A stretch of 64,000 bases of DNA from Elusimicrobiales bacterium (lineage in GTDB: Bacteria; Elusimicrobiota; Elusimicrobia; Elusimicrobiales; UBA9959), in NCBI GenBank assembly GCA_028713125.1, contig JAQTOU010000003.1:328703-392702 (forward strand), read 5' to 3'. A program made the translations under genes and the position numbers. Each line of letters starts with the position of its first letter. Position 1 is the stretch's first letter. This document shows, in pieces, positions 9,071 through 18,419 of this stretch. The notes beneath the pieces are model-generated. The model ran no database searches, was not told the DNA's origin, and was given only the letters and a program-made list of their open reading frames with translations.

Positions 9071-9134
9071 GGATGAAAACGCGAGCTTTGCCGGCCGCTT
9101 CGGCGCAGGCGGGGTATAAAAGGGGAGCGATCCC

Positions 9135-9887
9135 GTGAAATTATCCATTGTGATGCCGGCCCACAACGAGGAGCAGGCGGTCGAGCCTACGATCCGCGCC
9201 CTCTACGAGCGCCTGAGCGCGGAGCGCATCGACCACGAGATCCTGGTCGTGAACGATAACTCCAGCGACGGCACGGAAGCCGTCCTGGGTCGCCTCCGGG
9301 GCGAGGTCAAGACGCTCCGGGTCGTGAACAATACCCCGCCGCACGGCTTCGGGTTCGCGGTGCGGCTGGGCCTGAAGCAGTTCACGGGGGACGCCGTGGT
9401 GATAATGATGGCGGACGGGTCGGATACCCCGGAGGACGTGGTCCGTTTTTTCCGGGTGCTTACGGAAAAGAACGTCGACTGCGTCTTCGGGACCCGCTTT
9501 TCGAAAGGAGGGAGGGTGGTCGACTACCCGCCCCATAAATACGTCCTGAACCGGCTGGCCAACAGGTTCCTCCAGGCGCTTTTTTTCCTGCCTTATGACG
9601 ACGTCACGAACGCTTTCAAGCTCTACCGCCGCCAGGTGATAGAGGGGCTGAACCCGCTCATCAGCTATCACTTCAACCTGACGGTGGAGCTGCCGCTGAA
9701 AGCCATCGTCCGCGGGTACACCTACGCCGTGGTCCCCAATGTCTGGATCAACAGGAAGTCCGGCGTCTCCAAGCTGCGGATCCAGGAGATGGGCTCCCGC
9801 TATCTCTTCATCACTCTTTACTGCCTCCTGGAAAAATGGCTTTCCAAGGGAGATTATCACCGGCGCGAGGGAGCGGGGCACTTATGA
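9135..9887 (+). CDS. Family 2 glycosyltransferase (dolichol-phosphate mannosyltransferase-like)
   Basis: A 250-residue GT-A enzyme starting at a GTG preceded by GGGGAG. It begins KLSIVMPAHNEEQAVEPTIRAL, with the nucleotide-binding VVNDNSSDGTE block and MMADGSD in place of the DxD metal motif, followed by FGTRFSKGG and a membrane-proximal amphipathic end. Similarity is to the soluble polyprenyl-phosphate hexose transferases that make lipid-linked sugar donors. The downstream GT-C-like membrane protein would be a fitting user of such a donor. The stop overlaps the epimerase start (ATGA). Confidence 0.85.
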   Translation: MKLSIVMPAHNEEQAVEPTIRALYERLSAERIDHEILVVNDNSSDGTEAVLGRLRGEVKTLRVVNNTPPHGFGFAVRLGLKQFTGDAVVIMMADGSDTPEDVVRFFRVLTEKNVDCVFGTRFSKGGRVVDYPPHKYVLNRLANRFLQALFFLPYDDVTNAFKLYRRQVIEGLNPLISYHFNLTVELPLKAIVRGYTYAVVPNVWINRKSGVSKLRIQEMGSRYLFITLYCLLEKWLSKGDYHRREGAGHL

Positions 9888-10954
9888 GAACAATATTACT
9901 GACCGGGGGCGCCGGCTTTGTCGGGTCCAACCTGGCGATACGGCTGAAAAGCGAGCTGGCCGGCCAGGCCCGCGTCGTCGCGCTGGATAACCTGAAGAGG
10001 CGCGGCTCCGAATTGAACGTCCCGCGCCTGCTCAAAGCGGGCGTGGAATACGTGCACGGGGACGTCCGCCAGCTCGCGGACCTTGAGGCCGTGGGAGAGG
10101 TCGGCGTCATCATCGACTGTTCAGCGGAGCCTTCCGTGCTCGCCGGGTTTTCCGGGTCGCCTCGCTACGTGGTCGACACCAACCTGAACGGGACTACGAA
10201 CTGCCTGGAGCTCGCCCGGAGGTATCACGCCGATTTTATCTTCCTGTCCACCAGCCGCGTCTACCCCACGGCGGCCATCAACGGCCTTAATTTCCGCGAG
10301 ACAGGCTCGCGGTTCGAGTGGACGGACGACCAGAAGCTCCCGGGCGCGTCTAGCCGCGGCTTGACGGAGGAGTTCACGCTCGAAGGCAACCGGTCCCTTT
10401 ACGGGGCGACCAAGTTCTGCTCCGAGCTGCTGGTCCGCGAATACCTGGAGATGTACGGGCTGCGCGGCGTTATCAACCGCTGCGGCGTGATCTCCGGCCC
10501 CTGGCAGATGGGGAAAGCGGACCAGGGCGTAGTGGTCCTCTGGCTGGCGAGCCACCTTTACGGCCGGCCGCTTAACTATATCGGCTTCGGGGGAACCGGA
10601 AAGCAGGTGCGCGACGCGCTGCACGTGGACGACCTCTATGAGCTGGTCCGGCTGCAGCTGAACGACCCGGGCCTTCATTCCGGGCAGGTCTATAACGTCG
10701 GCGGCGGCCCGCAGAACAGCTTTTCGCTCCTCGAGCTGACGGAGGCCTGCGCCCGCGTCACGGGCAAGCGCGTGCCGGTGGGAACGGTGCCGGAAAACCG
10801 GCCGGCCGATATCCGGTGTTACTTGACGGATAATTCCAAGATCTTCCGCGCCGCGGGCTGGGCGCCGAAAAAAAGCGGCGAGCAGCTTCTCGAGGAGACC
10901 GCCCGGTGGATCCGGGACAACCAGGAAGCGCTCCGCCCGATACTGGGCTCGTGA
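9884..10954 (+). CDS. NAD-dependent sugar epimerase/dehydratase (extended SDR)
   Basis: A 356-residue extended short-chain dehydrogenase starting at the ATG that overlaps the GT2 stop by 4 bp. The Rossmann motif is TGGAGFVGSNLA. The active-site serine region (FLSTSRVYP) and YGATKFCSE (YxxxK) are intact. RDALHVDDL and the VYNVGGG block are typical of CDP-/GDP-/UDP-sugar epimerases; the insert around FRETGSRFEWTDDQKLPG resembles CDP-paratose/CDP-tyvelose 2-epimerases. It should supply a modified nucleotide sugar for the neighbouring transferases. The exact sugar cannot be read from sequence alone. Confidence 0.85.
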   Translation: MRTILLTGGAGFVGSNLAIRLKSELAGQARVVALDNLKRRGSELNVPRLLKAGVEYVHGDVRQLADLEAVGEVGVIIDCSAEPSVLAGFSGSPRYVVDTNLNGTTNCLELARRYHADFIFLSTSRVYPTAAINGLNFRETGSRFEWTDDQKLPGASSRGLTEEFTLEGNRSLYGATKFCSELLVREYLEMYGLRGVINRCGVISGPWQMGKADQGVVVLWLASHLYGRPLNYIGFGGTGKQVRDALHVDDLYELVRLQLNDPGLHSGQVYNVGGGPQNSFSLLELTEACARVTGKRVPVGTVPENRPADIRCYLTDNSKIFRAAGWAPKKSGEQLLEETARWIRDNQEALRPILGS

Positions 10955-11000
10955 GACAGGGCCCGGCCCCCGGCCGTTCTGCCCCTGCCGCCTTTAATAA

Positions 11001-12446
11001 ATGATAAGTCCCTCTCTGCTTAAGAAACGCACGCTCTACCTGCTGGCCGCGGCCGGGTTGGTTATCCGGCTCGCGGGCGGCTTCGCCAAGGGAAGCCAGG
11101 ATATGGATTTCTGGAAAGCGTATGCCGTTTTCTGCGTGCAGCACGACGTTAAAGACATCTATGGTTCCGCGGATGAAGTCTTTGTCCGTTTATGGCGCTC
11201 AGGCAAGACCGCTAAAGAGATACAAGCGGCGACGCAAACCGTGATCCCTTACCAGTCCCCTGTTTCCGGGACCGTCCGCATTTATACTTTTCCGCAGCCT
11301 CCGGGTTATATTTACTCTATTTACCTGAGCGCGCTCGCGATGTCCTGGCTCGATCCTTCCTTTAAAAACGACCGGCTTTTTAATTTTGTGCTCAACCTGG
11401 AGCCACTGCTGTCTTCTTTGGCGATCGCGCTGTTCCTCTTCTGGTTCGTCGGGAAATTGACGGACCCGGGAACGGGCGCCGCGGCCGGGCTGGTGTACTG
11501 GCTTAACCCTGTAGTCTTCCTGAACGCTCCGATACAGGGCTTTAGGGACCCTCTCTGCGCCCTGTTTATCCTGCTGGCGGTGTGCGCCCTCCACCAGAAA
11601 AAACTTACGATCGCGTACGTGTGCGCGGTTGCCTGCTTCATGACCAAGCCTCAGGGGGTAGTGGTCGCGCCCCTGATCCTGTGCGTGGGGCTCGCGGAGC
11701 ATAACTGGCGCAGGAACGCGGCGGCGTTCCTTGCGGCTTGCGCGGCGGGCGTCGCGCTGTGTCTTCCTTTTATCCTGCAGGGCCGGTTCCTAAGCCTGCT
11801 TCAGGGCGTAGCCACGACCATGGGAACCTCGAACGACCTGTCGCGGCAGGCCATGAATATCTGGTGGCCGGTGCAGTATGTTCTTAACGCGGCCGAGCTG
11901 GTCCGGAGCGGCGTCCCGGCCTGGGCGGCCTGGCTCGGGCGGGACTGGCGGGTTTTTACGCCCTATCCTATCGCCCGCATCACGGAAGCCACGGGCGTCA
12001 ACCTGCGCCTGGTCGCTACCGGGCTGTTCGCTTTATTTACCGCGGCCAATATTTACTGGTGCCTGCGCGCGATCCGAGCCGACCGGAACAGGTTGTTCCT
12101 TTTCGCGGCCCTCCAGGCGTACGGCTATTTCATGCTGGCCGGGAGCGTGCACAATAACCACTACTTTATCCTGGTCCCCCTGCTGACCGCGGCCTGCGCG
12201 TTCAAGGTCATACCGGAAAAATATTATGCGGCCGTCTGCCTTGTTTTTTTCCTGCAGGACGGCCTCTTTTACGGCCTGGGCCGGGATTCTTTCTTCGGTC
12301 TGAGGCGGGATAACAATTACCTGACGCTTATCCTGAGCCACCTGTACCTGTCCTGGACCACGCTCCTCCTGGCGTTCGCGAACCTGGCCCTTTTCGCCGG
12401 GCTGTGCCGCCGCGCTTTTTCCCGCGGCCCGGCCGCTTCACGGTGA
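11001..12446 (+). CDS. Polytopic GT-C-type membrane glycosyltransferase candidate
   Basis: A 481-residue protein with about ten hydrophobic segments. The first extracytoplasmic loop carries QDMDFW (residues ~33-38), in the place where GT-C enzymes have a catalytic acidic pair. Later loops contain FPQPPGYIY, YWLNPVVFLNAPIQGFRDPL and MTKPQGVVVAP, patterns found in GT39/GT83/GT87-like transferases that use polyprenyl-phosphate sugars. The GT2 two genes upstream could make that donor. No good Shine-Dalgarno is visible. It ends before a perfect bidirectional terminator. Confidence 0.65.
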   Translation: MISPSLLKKRTLYLLAAAGLVIRLAGGFAKGSQDMDFWKAYAVFCVQHDVKDIYGSADEVFVRLWRSGKTAKEIQAATQTVIPYQSPVSGTVRIYTFPQPPGYIYSIYLSALAMSWLDPSFKNDRLFNFVLNLEPLLSSLAIALFLFWFVGKLTDPGTGAAAGLVYWLNPVVFLNAPIQGFRDPLCALFILLAVCALHQKKLTIAYVCAVACFMTKPQGVVVAPLILCVGLAEHNWRRNAAAFLAACAAGVALCLPFILQGRFLSLLQGVATTMGTSNDLSRQAMNIWWPVQYVLNAAELVRSGVPAWAAWLGRDWRVFTPYPIARITEATGVNLRLVATGLFALFTAANIYWCLRAIRADRNRLFLFAALQAYGYFMLAGSVHNNHYFILVPLLTAACAFKVIPEKYYAAVCLVFFLQDGLFYGLGRDSFFGLRRDNNYLTLILSHLYLSWTTLLLAFANLALFAGLCRRAFSRGPAASR

Positions 12447-12461
12447 AGGGGCAATATCAAT

Positions 12462-12493
12462 AAAAAGGCCGGGCCCTGGGGCCCGGCCTTTTT
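12462..12493. terminator. Perfect bidirectional intrinsic terminator
   Basis: Fifteen-base arms (AAAAAGGCCGGGCCC and its complement) around a 2-nt loop sit between the convergent genes ending at 12446 and 12508. The A-run on one side and T-run on the other let it work in both directions. Confidence 0.9.
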
Positions 12494-12507
12494 GCGGCTG
12501 TCGAGGC

Positions 12508-13992
12508 TTATCTGTAATACCCGTTGGGGTTATAGATGAAGTAGAAGTCGAACGGGGTCAGGCGGGGCAGGGAAACGAAGCGCTCGCCCTTCTCGTCAGT
12601 CTTTTCTTCCAGCCCCGCGTTGAACGAGAAGCGGCCCATCGGGCGGCCGGCGTCCTTCTCGTCGGGGTTCTTGACGAAGCCGGTCTCGTCTATCTCGTCC
12701 ACGGTGCTGGTGGCCCATTTATACTCCACCGCCTTGTCGCCGAATTCTTCCCAGTCGCCGTCGGAGTTCTTCTCGTACATCTTTTTGCGGAACTCGTCGG
12801 GCGAGATGCCCATCTTCTTGCTGACGGGGACGTGCAGGCGCCGCTCCCATTCCCTGCTCATTTCAAGCTGTTCCTTGAGCTGCGTCATATTGCCGCGGAA
12901 GCCGGTGGACATCTGGTGGTGCAGGATTATCGAGTTGGGATAGACGTAGGACTTGTCGGCAAGCGTGGTTATTACCGCGGCCATGCTGGCGGCGAAAGAC
13001 TTGACCACAACGTAGATAGGGGCCTTGCTGGCCTGCATGGCTTTGACTATGCGATAGCCCTCCATCACCGAACCGCCAGGGCAGACGTCGATCACGATGA
13101 AGATCGGCTGGGAGGAAATATTGTTGAAGTAGTGGATGCGCTCCGTGATATTGTCCGCCACGCCGGTGTAGATCGGCCCGTTGAGCGCTATGCGCCGGTC
13201 GCTTATCACGAGTTTCCCGTTGCTGAACGGGTTGGCGTTGTAGACCGGTTCGGTATTGCTCTCTTTTTTCCACTCCGCTTTCTTCATGCGCAGGTCCAGG
13301 TCGCTGTTGATCCTGTTCAGCCGGCTGTCCAGCGCCATCTTCTCTATCTTCAGCTTGCGCTCGACGAGGTCGAGCCGCTTCAGTTCGAGGTCTATGCCGT
13401 TCTTCTCTTTGCTGTCGGCCAGCAGGTCGGAGCGCTGTTGCTCCGCGCCTAGGTCGTTTACCGCTTTGAGCTTGGCTATCTGCAGGGCCAGGTCGGCCAT
13501 CAGTTTCTTGTTCTTTTCTTCCGCCAGTTTGTTTTCAAGGGTAAGCTTCGACAGCTCGTCGCCCTGGGCGGAGGTCAAAGCCCTGGCCTGCTCGGCCGAA
13601 AGCTTGTTCTGGGAGGCCAGCTTCTGGTACTCGGTCTCGAGCCTGGCTATTTCGCCCTTCCTTTTTTCATCGGCCAGCTTGTTCTCGGAGGCCGTGCGAG
13701 CCAGCTCGGCTTCCAGTTCGGCCGTTTTCGCCTTCTGTTTCTGGATGTCGAGTTCGTATTGGGCCCTGAGCTCCTCTTTATCGGAGTTCACCTGCTGGAG
13801 TTTTTTCTTCAGCCGCTGGTCGGCCAGCTGGTTCTCCGCGGTAAGCTTCGCGAGCTCGGTCTGTTCGGGCGAGGGGGCGGGGGCGGCCTGCATGGTTACT
13901 TTGGCATTAACCTGCTGCTCCTCCGCGGCTCCCGGCACGGCAAGGGCGCAGCAGAGCAGCGCGGCGGCTAAAATGAGATGTTTAGCGTTCAT
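12508..13992 (-). CDS. Exported ClpP-like serine protease with 25-residue coiled-coil repeats
   Basis: A 494-residue protein. The start at 13992 has a strong GGAGG and gives a signal peptide (MNAKHLILAAALLCCALAVPGAAEE). Residues ~46-200 are a charged coiled coil built on a 25-residue unit: ELxKLTxENKLAxE recurs at 46, 96, 121, 146 and 171. The C-terminal ~230 residues are a ClpP/crotonase-fold peptidase: IDVCPGGS, catalytic Ser336 in SFAASMAA, His359 in ILHHQ, and an acidic DGDWEEFGDKAVEY block in the place of the ClpP Asp. No Clp ATPase neighbour and an export signal indicate an ATP-independent periplasmic or SppA-like role. Confidence 0.8.
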   Translation of the reverse strand: MNAKHLILAAALLCCALAVPGAAEEQQVNAKVTMQAAPAPSPEQTELAKLTAENQLADQRLKKKLQQVNSDKEELRAQYELDIQKQKAKTAELEAELARTASENKLADEKRKGEIARLETEYQKLASQNKLSAEQARALTSAQGDELSKLTLENKLAEEKNKKLMADLALQIAKLKAVNDLGAEQQRSDLLADSKEKNGIDLELKRLDLVERKLKIEKMALDSRLNRINSDLDLRMKKAEWKKESNTEPVYNANPFSNGKLVISDRRIALNGPIYTGVADNITERIHYFNNISSQPIFIVIDVCPGGSVMEGYRIVKAMQASKAPIYVVVKSFAASMAAVITTLADKSYVYPNSIILHHQMSTGFRGNMTQLKEQLEMSREWERRLHVPVSKKMGISPDEFRKKMYEKNSDGDWEEFGDKAVEYKWATSTVDEIDETGFVKNPDEKDAGRPMGRFSFNAGLEEKTDEKGERFVSLPRLTPFDFYFIYNPNGYYR

Positions 13993-14114
13993 TATATTAA
14001 ACCTCCGTATTTTCACGTACCGGTAAATCATAACGGTTGTCAATCCCTCTGTCAATAAAAACCTCCTCCCGCGGGGCGCGCGCTATTTATCAGCGCGTTT
14101 AAAAGTAGTTTAAT
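13993..14114. promoter_or_regulatory. Divergent control region upstream of secA and the ClpP-like gene
   Basis: The gap holds the GGAGG of the leftward gene and, just before secA, a small hairpin at 14079-14097 (CGCGCT, 7-nt loop, AGCGCG) followed by an AT-rich leader. No SecM-like upstream reading frame is apparent. Confidence 0.35.
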
Positions 14115-16751
14115 ATGGGTACTATGCTTAAAAGACTCGTTGAATCCATCATAGGCTCAAAAAGCGAGCGCTCTCTCAAGACCGTGCAGCCCGTGGTCGA
14201 CCAGATAAACGCTTTCGAACCTGAAATTTCCAAGCTTTCCGACGCCGAGCTGCGCGCCAAGACCGACGAATTCAAAGGAAGGCTCGCCAAGGGCGAAACC
14301 CTCGACGACCTGCTGCCCGAGGCCTTCGCCTGCGTGCGCGAGGCGTCGAAGCGCGTGCTGAAAATGCGCCACTACGACGTGCAGCTCATCGGCGGCATAG
14401 TGCTGCACCGCGGCAAGATAGCCGAGATGCGCACCGGCGAGGGCAAGACCCTGGTGTCCACCCTGCCCGCCTACCTTAACGCTTTAAGCGGCAAAGGCGT
14501 CCATATCGTCACCGTGAACGACTACCTGGCCAAGCGCGACAGCCAGTGGATGGGCCCCGTGCACGAGTTCCTCGGCCTCACCGTCGGCTCGGTGCAGCAC
14601 GACATGAAGAACGAGGAGCGCCGCGAGATGTACAACCGCGACATCACCTATATCACCAATAACGAGGTCGGCTTCGACTATCTGCGCGACAATATGGTGA
14701 TGGAGAAGGACGAGCGCGTGATGCGCAACCGCAATTACGCCATCATCGACGAGGTTGACTCCATTCTGGTGGACGAGGCCCGCACCCCGCTCATCATCTC
14801 CGGCCCGGCCGAAGAATCCACCGACAAATATTACATCGTGAACCGCGTCATCCCGCTGCTGACCCCCCGCTTCATCACCGAGAAAGAGGAGATAGAGGCT
14901 AAGCGCGACGGCGTGGACCTGGGCAAGGGCTTCGACGCCGTGATAGACGAGAAAAGCCACACAGCCACCCTTACCGAAGAGGGCGTGCACAAGGCCGAGA
15001 AGATCCTCGGCGTGGGCAATATCTACGACGACGTCAATTCCGAGTGGTCCCACCATATCACGCAGGGCCTGCGCGCCCACCATTTGTTCCGCAAGGACGT
15101 GGAATACGTGGTGAAAGAGGGCGAGATCATGATCGTGGACGAGTTCACCGGCCGCCTGATGCCGGGCCGCCGCTGGTCCGACGGCCTGCACCAGGCCATA
15201 GAGGCCAAGGAGAACCTCCGGATCAAAGAGGAAAACCAGACGCTGGCCACCATCACCTTCCAGAATTACTTCAAGCTCTACAATAAGCTGTCCGGCATGA
15301 CCGGCACGGCGATGACCGAGGCCGACGAATTCTGGGAGATCTACCACCTGGAAGTGGTGGAGATCCCGCCGAACCGTCCCCTGGTCCGCAAGGACTCCCC
15401 GGACCGCATCTACCGCACCGAGCGCGAAAAGAACAACGCGATAGTGATGGAGATAGAGGAGCGCTGGCGCAAGGGCCAGCCGATGCTGGTGGGAACACGG
15501 TCCATAGAAAAATCCGAGAAGTTCGCCACGATGCTGCGCACCAAGGGTATCCCGCACCAGGTCCTGAACGCGAAGTACCACGAGATGGAGGCGCAGATCA
15601 TCGCGCAGGCGGGCCGCAAGGGCCAGGTGACGATCGCCACCAATATGGCCGGCCGCGGCACCGACATCGTGCTGGGCGGCAACCCGCCGCTGCCGGAAGA
15701 GCACGACTATGTAAGCAGCACCGGCGGCCTGTGCGTGATGGGCACCGAGCGCCACGAGAGCCGCCGCATCGACAACCAGCTGCGCGGCCGCTGCGCGCGC
15801 CAGGGCGACCCCGGTTCTTCCGTTTTCTACGTTTCCCTCGAGGACGAGCTGATGCGCCTGTTCGGCTCCGAGCGCATCTCCATGATCATGGAGAAGCTCG
15901 GGATGGAGGAGGGCGAGGTCATCGAGTCCGCGCTGGTCAGCCGCCAGATCGAGGGCGCCCAGAAGCGCGTGGAGGGCATGAACTTCGACGCCCGCAAGCA
16001 GCTGCTTGACTACGACAATGTGATGAATAAGCAGCGCCTTGCCGTCTACGAGCTGCGCAACGCGGTGCTGGACGGCCAGGGAGTTCCCGAGCGGGTGAAG
16101 AGCATGATCCACGAGGCGGTGGAAGAGCAGCTTGACCTTAACGCTCCGCAGGACCAGGCTTCGCAGCTGTGGAACATGGAGGCGCTCAATATTTTCCTGA
16201 AGAAGACGGCCGGCTTCGACCTGGCTTATACGGCGGACGAAGTGCACGGGCTTACGCGGCCCGCTCTTTACGACGAGGTGATGAAGCGGGTGGACGCGGC
16301 CTACGCGGCGCGCTTCGAGGCTTTCGCGGAGCGGAACGTGGATTTCGCGGAGCTGCAGCGGGTGCTCCTGCTGCAGATCATGGACCATATCTGGAAGAAC
16401 CACCTGTTCGAGCTGGACCATCTGAAGAAGGGCGTGGGCTTGCGCGCCTACGGGCAGAAGGACCCGCTGATCGAGTATCAGAAGGAGTCCTATTCTTTGT
16501 TCGAATCCATGCTGGCCCGGGTGCGCGACCAGATGGTGGAATATGTTTTCCGCATCCAGCTGCCGCCGCGCCCGGTGGCGCGCCCGGCGGTGACCGAGGT
16601 TTCTTCCGAGGAAGCCAAGCCCAGGCCGCAGGCCCAGGCCCCGGTGCCGAAGCCGGCGAATAAATTCATAGATTCCAAGACGGGGCGCAATGATCCCTGC
16701 CCTTGCGGATCTGGAAAAAAATACAAGAAGTGCCACGGGGTTAACGGATAG
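14115..16751 (+). CDS. secA: Preprotein translocase ATPase SecA
   Basis: An 878-residue protein of usual SecA length. SecA drives Sec-dependent export at the inner membrane by ATP hydrolysis. Visible marks are Walker A MRTGEGKT (residues ~105-112), the DEAD-type box [21 protein letters not shown], the preprotein-crosslinking region, [14 protein letters not shown] in the second nucleotide-binding fold, [19 protein letters not shown], and a C-terminal zinc SEC-C tail ([16 protein letters not shown]) preceded by a Pro/Ala linker. The start could instead be the internal ATG three codons later. The many exported proteins in this window would depend on it. Confidence 0.98.
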   Translation: MGTMLKRLVESIIGSKSERSLKTVQPVVDQINAFEPEISKLSDAELRAKTDEFKGRLAKGETLDDLLPEAFACVREASKRVLKMRHYDVQLIGGIVLHRGKIAEMRTGEGKTLVSTLPAYLNALSGKGVHIVTVNDYLAKRDSQWMGPVHEFLGLTVGSVQHDMKNEERREMYNRDITYITNNEVGFDYLRDNMVMEKDERVMRNRNYAIIDEVDSILVDEARTPLIISGPAEESTDKYYIVNRVIPLLTPRFITEKEEIEAKRDGVDLGKGFDAVIDEKSHTATLTEEGVHKAEKILGVGNIYDDVNSEWSHHITQGLRAHHLFRKDVEYVVKEGEIMIVDEFTGRLMPGRRWSDGLHQAIEAKENLRIKEENQTLATITFQNYFKLYNKLSGMTGTAMTEADEFWEIYHLEVVEIPPNRPLVRKDSPDRIYRTEREKNNAIVMEIEERWRKGQPMLVGTRSIEKSEKFATMLRTKGIPHQVLNAKYHEMEAQIIAQAGRKGQVTIATNMAGRGTDIVLGGNPPLPEEHDYVSSTGGLCVMGTERHESRRIDNQLRGRCARQGDPGSSVFYVSLEDELMRLFGSERISMIMEKLGMEEGEVIESALVSRQIEGAQKRVEGMNFDARKQLLDYDNVMNKQRLAVYELRNAVLDGQGVPERVKSMIHEAVEEQLDLNAPQDQASQLWNMEALNIFLKKTAGFDLAYTADEVHGLTRPALYDEVMKRVDAAYAARFEAFAERNVDFAELQRVLLLQIMDHIWKNHLFELDHLKKGVGLRAYGQKDPLIEYQKESYSLFESMLARVRDQMVEYVFRIQLPPRPVARPAVTEVSSEEAKPRPQAQAPVPKPANKFIDSKTGRNDPCPCGSGKKYKKCHGVNG

Positions 16752-16752
16752 G

Positions 16753-16875
16753 CTGCCGAGGGGGCCGGAACGCAAAACACGTTCGGCCACACCGTGGCCT
16801 CACTCGGTATTCGCCCGCCGGGCTATGCAACCGGCGGGCTCAACGACGGTTTTGCTAACCCGGCCCCCTCGTCAG
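16753..16875. repeat. 105-bp multi-hairpin repeat, copy A (core 16762-16866)
   Basis: The core is identical to copy C and has six differences from copy B. It folds as an outer stem (GGGCCGG/CCGGCCC), a second stem GCAAAAC/GTTTTGC, and two internal hairpins at 16785-16799 (GGCCAC/GTGGCC) and 16813-16839 (GCCCGCCGG/CCGGCGGGC). The flanks extend the outer stem: bases 16753-16768 pair with 16860-16875 at 15 of 16 positions. It lies just after the secA stop and just before lnt. Confidence 0.9.
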
Positions 16876-16913
16876 CCCGCTAATTGCTTAAGGGCTTCCG
16901 GAAAAACTACAGG

Positions 16914-18419
16914 ATGTTGAAAAAAATTCCTCCCGCGCTTTTCCCTGTATTGACGGCGCTGCTGCTTATTCTCAGCTATCCCAAGTTTAACCAGGGGTGG
17001 CTGGCTTGGTTCGCGCTGGCGCCGCTTTCTTTTTACATACTCAAGTCTAAAACGTATAAAGCGGCGGCGGCCGGGGGGGCTGCCTGCGGCTTCCTGTTTT
17101 ATTCCGGGATCCTTTACTGGATCTATCCTACTATGCGGGCGGGCGGGGTAAGTCCGGCGGTTTCGGCGCTTGGGCTGGTCTTGCTTAGTCTTGTTCTTTC
17201 GGCCGAGTTCGCGCTGGTCGCGCTCTATGGCTTCCGGATAAAAAGGATAGGGGTGAAGCGGTGGCCTTATCTTTTCGCGCTGGGCTGGCTGCTTCTGGAG
17301 TACGGGAAGGTCTATTTAAATCTGAAGGCTGTCTGGTTCCCCTGGTTCATGCTGGGGTATACGCAATGGGACTATGCGCCGCTGATACAGATCGCTTCTG
17401 TTACGGGTGTTTATGGTTTAAGCGCGGCTTTGTGTTTGTCAGGGGCGCTTCTTGGTTCCTTGTTCGCGCTGGAGGCTTCGGTACTTAAAAAACTTCTACG
17501 CTTCAGCCCGGCTGCGCTGATTTTCGCGGGAATACTTCTCTTCGGGCGGCAGGAACTTGACCGGTCCGGGGATCTTCTTCCGGAGACGACGATAAAGGCC
17601 GCTCTGCTTCAGCCTTCCGTGGACCTTTACGCGAAGTGGGACGCCTCCCAGGCCGTGGACGTTAAAGCTAATATCGAGGGGCTGCTGGGGGAAGTTAAAG
17701 ACGCGGATTTGGTGGTCTGGCCGGAGAACGCTCTGCCCTGCTGGCTGAACGGGCCGGGCTGTTACAATTGGCTTAAAGCGGCGGTTTCATCGGGTACCGC
17801 TCCCGGGAATCTTGTCGGATCGGTTTCGAGGGACGGCGGCCAGTATGTCTCGGCTTTCCTGCTGGACGGGAAAGGCGCTATTACGGCTTCCTATAATAAG
17901 CGGCAGCTCGTGCCTTTCGGTGAATATGTGCCGTTCCGGGATCTTCTCGGCAGATATATAAAGCCGGTGGCAGCGCTGGGGGAATTCCTTCCCGGCGACC
18001 CGGAGCAGAAGCTGTTCGAGTTTAATGGGGCGAAGCTTGGAACCGCTATCTGCTACGAGTCTATCTTCCCGTACCTTTTCGCCGGGGATACCCGCGCCGG
18101 GGCCGGGCTTCTCGTCAATATAACCAATGACGGCTGGTACCTGGACACGGCCGCGCCCTACCAGCATTTTATAGCCAATATTTTCAGGGCGGTGGAGAGC
18201 CGGCGCACGGTCCTGCGGGCGGCTAATAACGGGATCTCGGCTATGATAGACCCCTGGGGCAGGGTGCAGGCGAAAACCCGGCTGAATGAGCGGACTGTCC
18301 TCTATGTTTCCGCTCCCGTTTACTCCGCGCAGGCCCTCTTCCCGCTTTACGGCTACTGGGCGGCTGTGGCGGCTCTGCTTATAGTATCGGCTTTCCTGAT
18401 CGCGGTTATCTTTCTTTGA
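16914..18419 (+). CDS. lnt: Apolipoprotein N-acyltransferase Lnt
   Basis: A 501-residue inner-membrane enzyme that adds the third acyl chain to outer-membrane lipoproteins. About eight hydrophobic segments precede a periplasmic nitrilase domain with the catalytic triad Glu271 (VVWPENALP), Lys329 (YNKRQLVPFGEY) and Cys380 (GTAICYESIFP), and a final membrane helix follows. I chose the ATG at 16914; a TTG ten codons earlier (16884) is also in frame, and neither has a good Shine-Dalgarno. The stop overlaps the next start as TGATG. Its presence supports a diderm cell with triacylated lipoproteins. Confidence 0.95.
   Translation: MLKKIPPALFPVLTALLLILSYPKFNQGWLAWFALAPLSFYILKSKTYKAAAAGGAACGFLFYSGILYWIYPTMRAGGVSPAVSALGLVLLSLVLSAEFALVALYGFRIKRIGVKRWPYLFALGWLLLEYGKVYLNLKAVWFPWFMLGYTQWDYAPLIQIASVTGVYGLSAALCLSGALLGSLFALEASVLKKLLRFSPAALIFAGILLFGRQELDRSGDLLPETTIKAALLQPSVDLYAKWDASQAVDVKANIEGLLGEVKDADLVVWPENALPCWLNGPGCYNWLKAAVSSGTAPGNLVGSVSRDGGQYVSAFLLDGKGAITASYNKRQLVPFGEYVPFRDLLGRYIKPVAALGEFLPGDPEQKLFEFNGAKLGTAICYESIFPYLFAGDTRAGAGLLVNITNDGWYLDTAAPYQHFIANIFRAVESRRTVLRAANNGISAMIDPWGRVQAKTRLNERTVLYVSAPVYSAQALFPLYGYWAAVAALLIVSAFLIAVIFL

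Noticed and set aside
7532..9166. A 544-codon frame antisense to the radical-SAM gene
   Set aside because: The radical-SAM gene has all its motifs on the + strand; the antisense frame has none and runs across the intergenic region.
13993..14114. A SecM-like arrest peptide upstream of secA
   Set aside because: The gap is 122 bases, has no suitable small reading frame and contains the start region of a divergent gene.
14484..16790. A very long open frame antisense to secA
   Set aside because: SecA is certain on the other strand. High GC and codon bias leave the opposite frame free of stops, and the antisense product is low-complexity His/Leu/Val-rich without any family motif.
16762..16866. 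The 105-bp hairpin element as a tRNA or CRISPR unit
   Set aside because: Its cloverleaf-like shape lacks a T-loop, an anticodon arm of correct size and an acceptor end. Copies are many kilobases apart with no spacers or cas genes.
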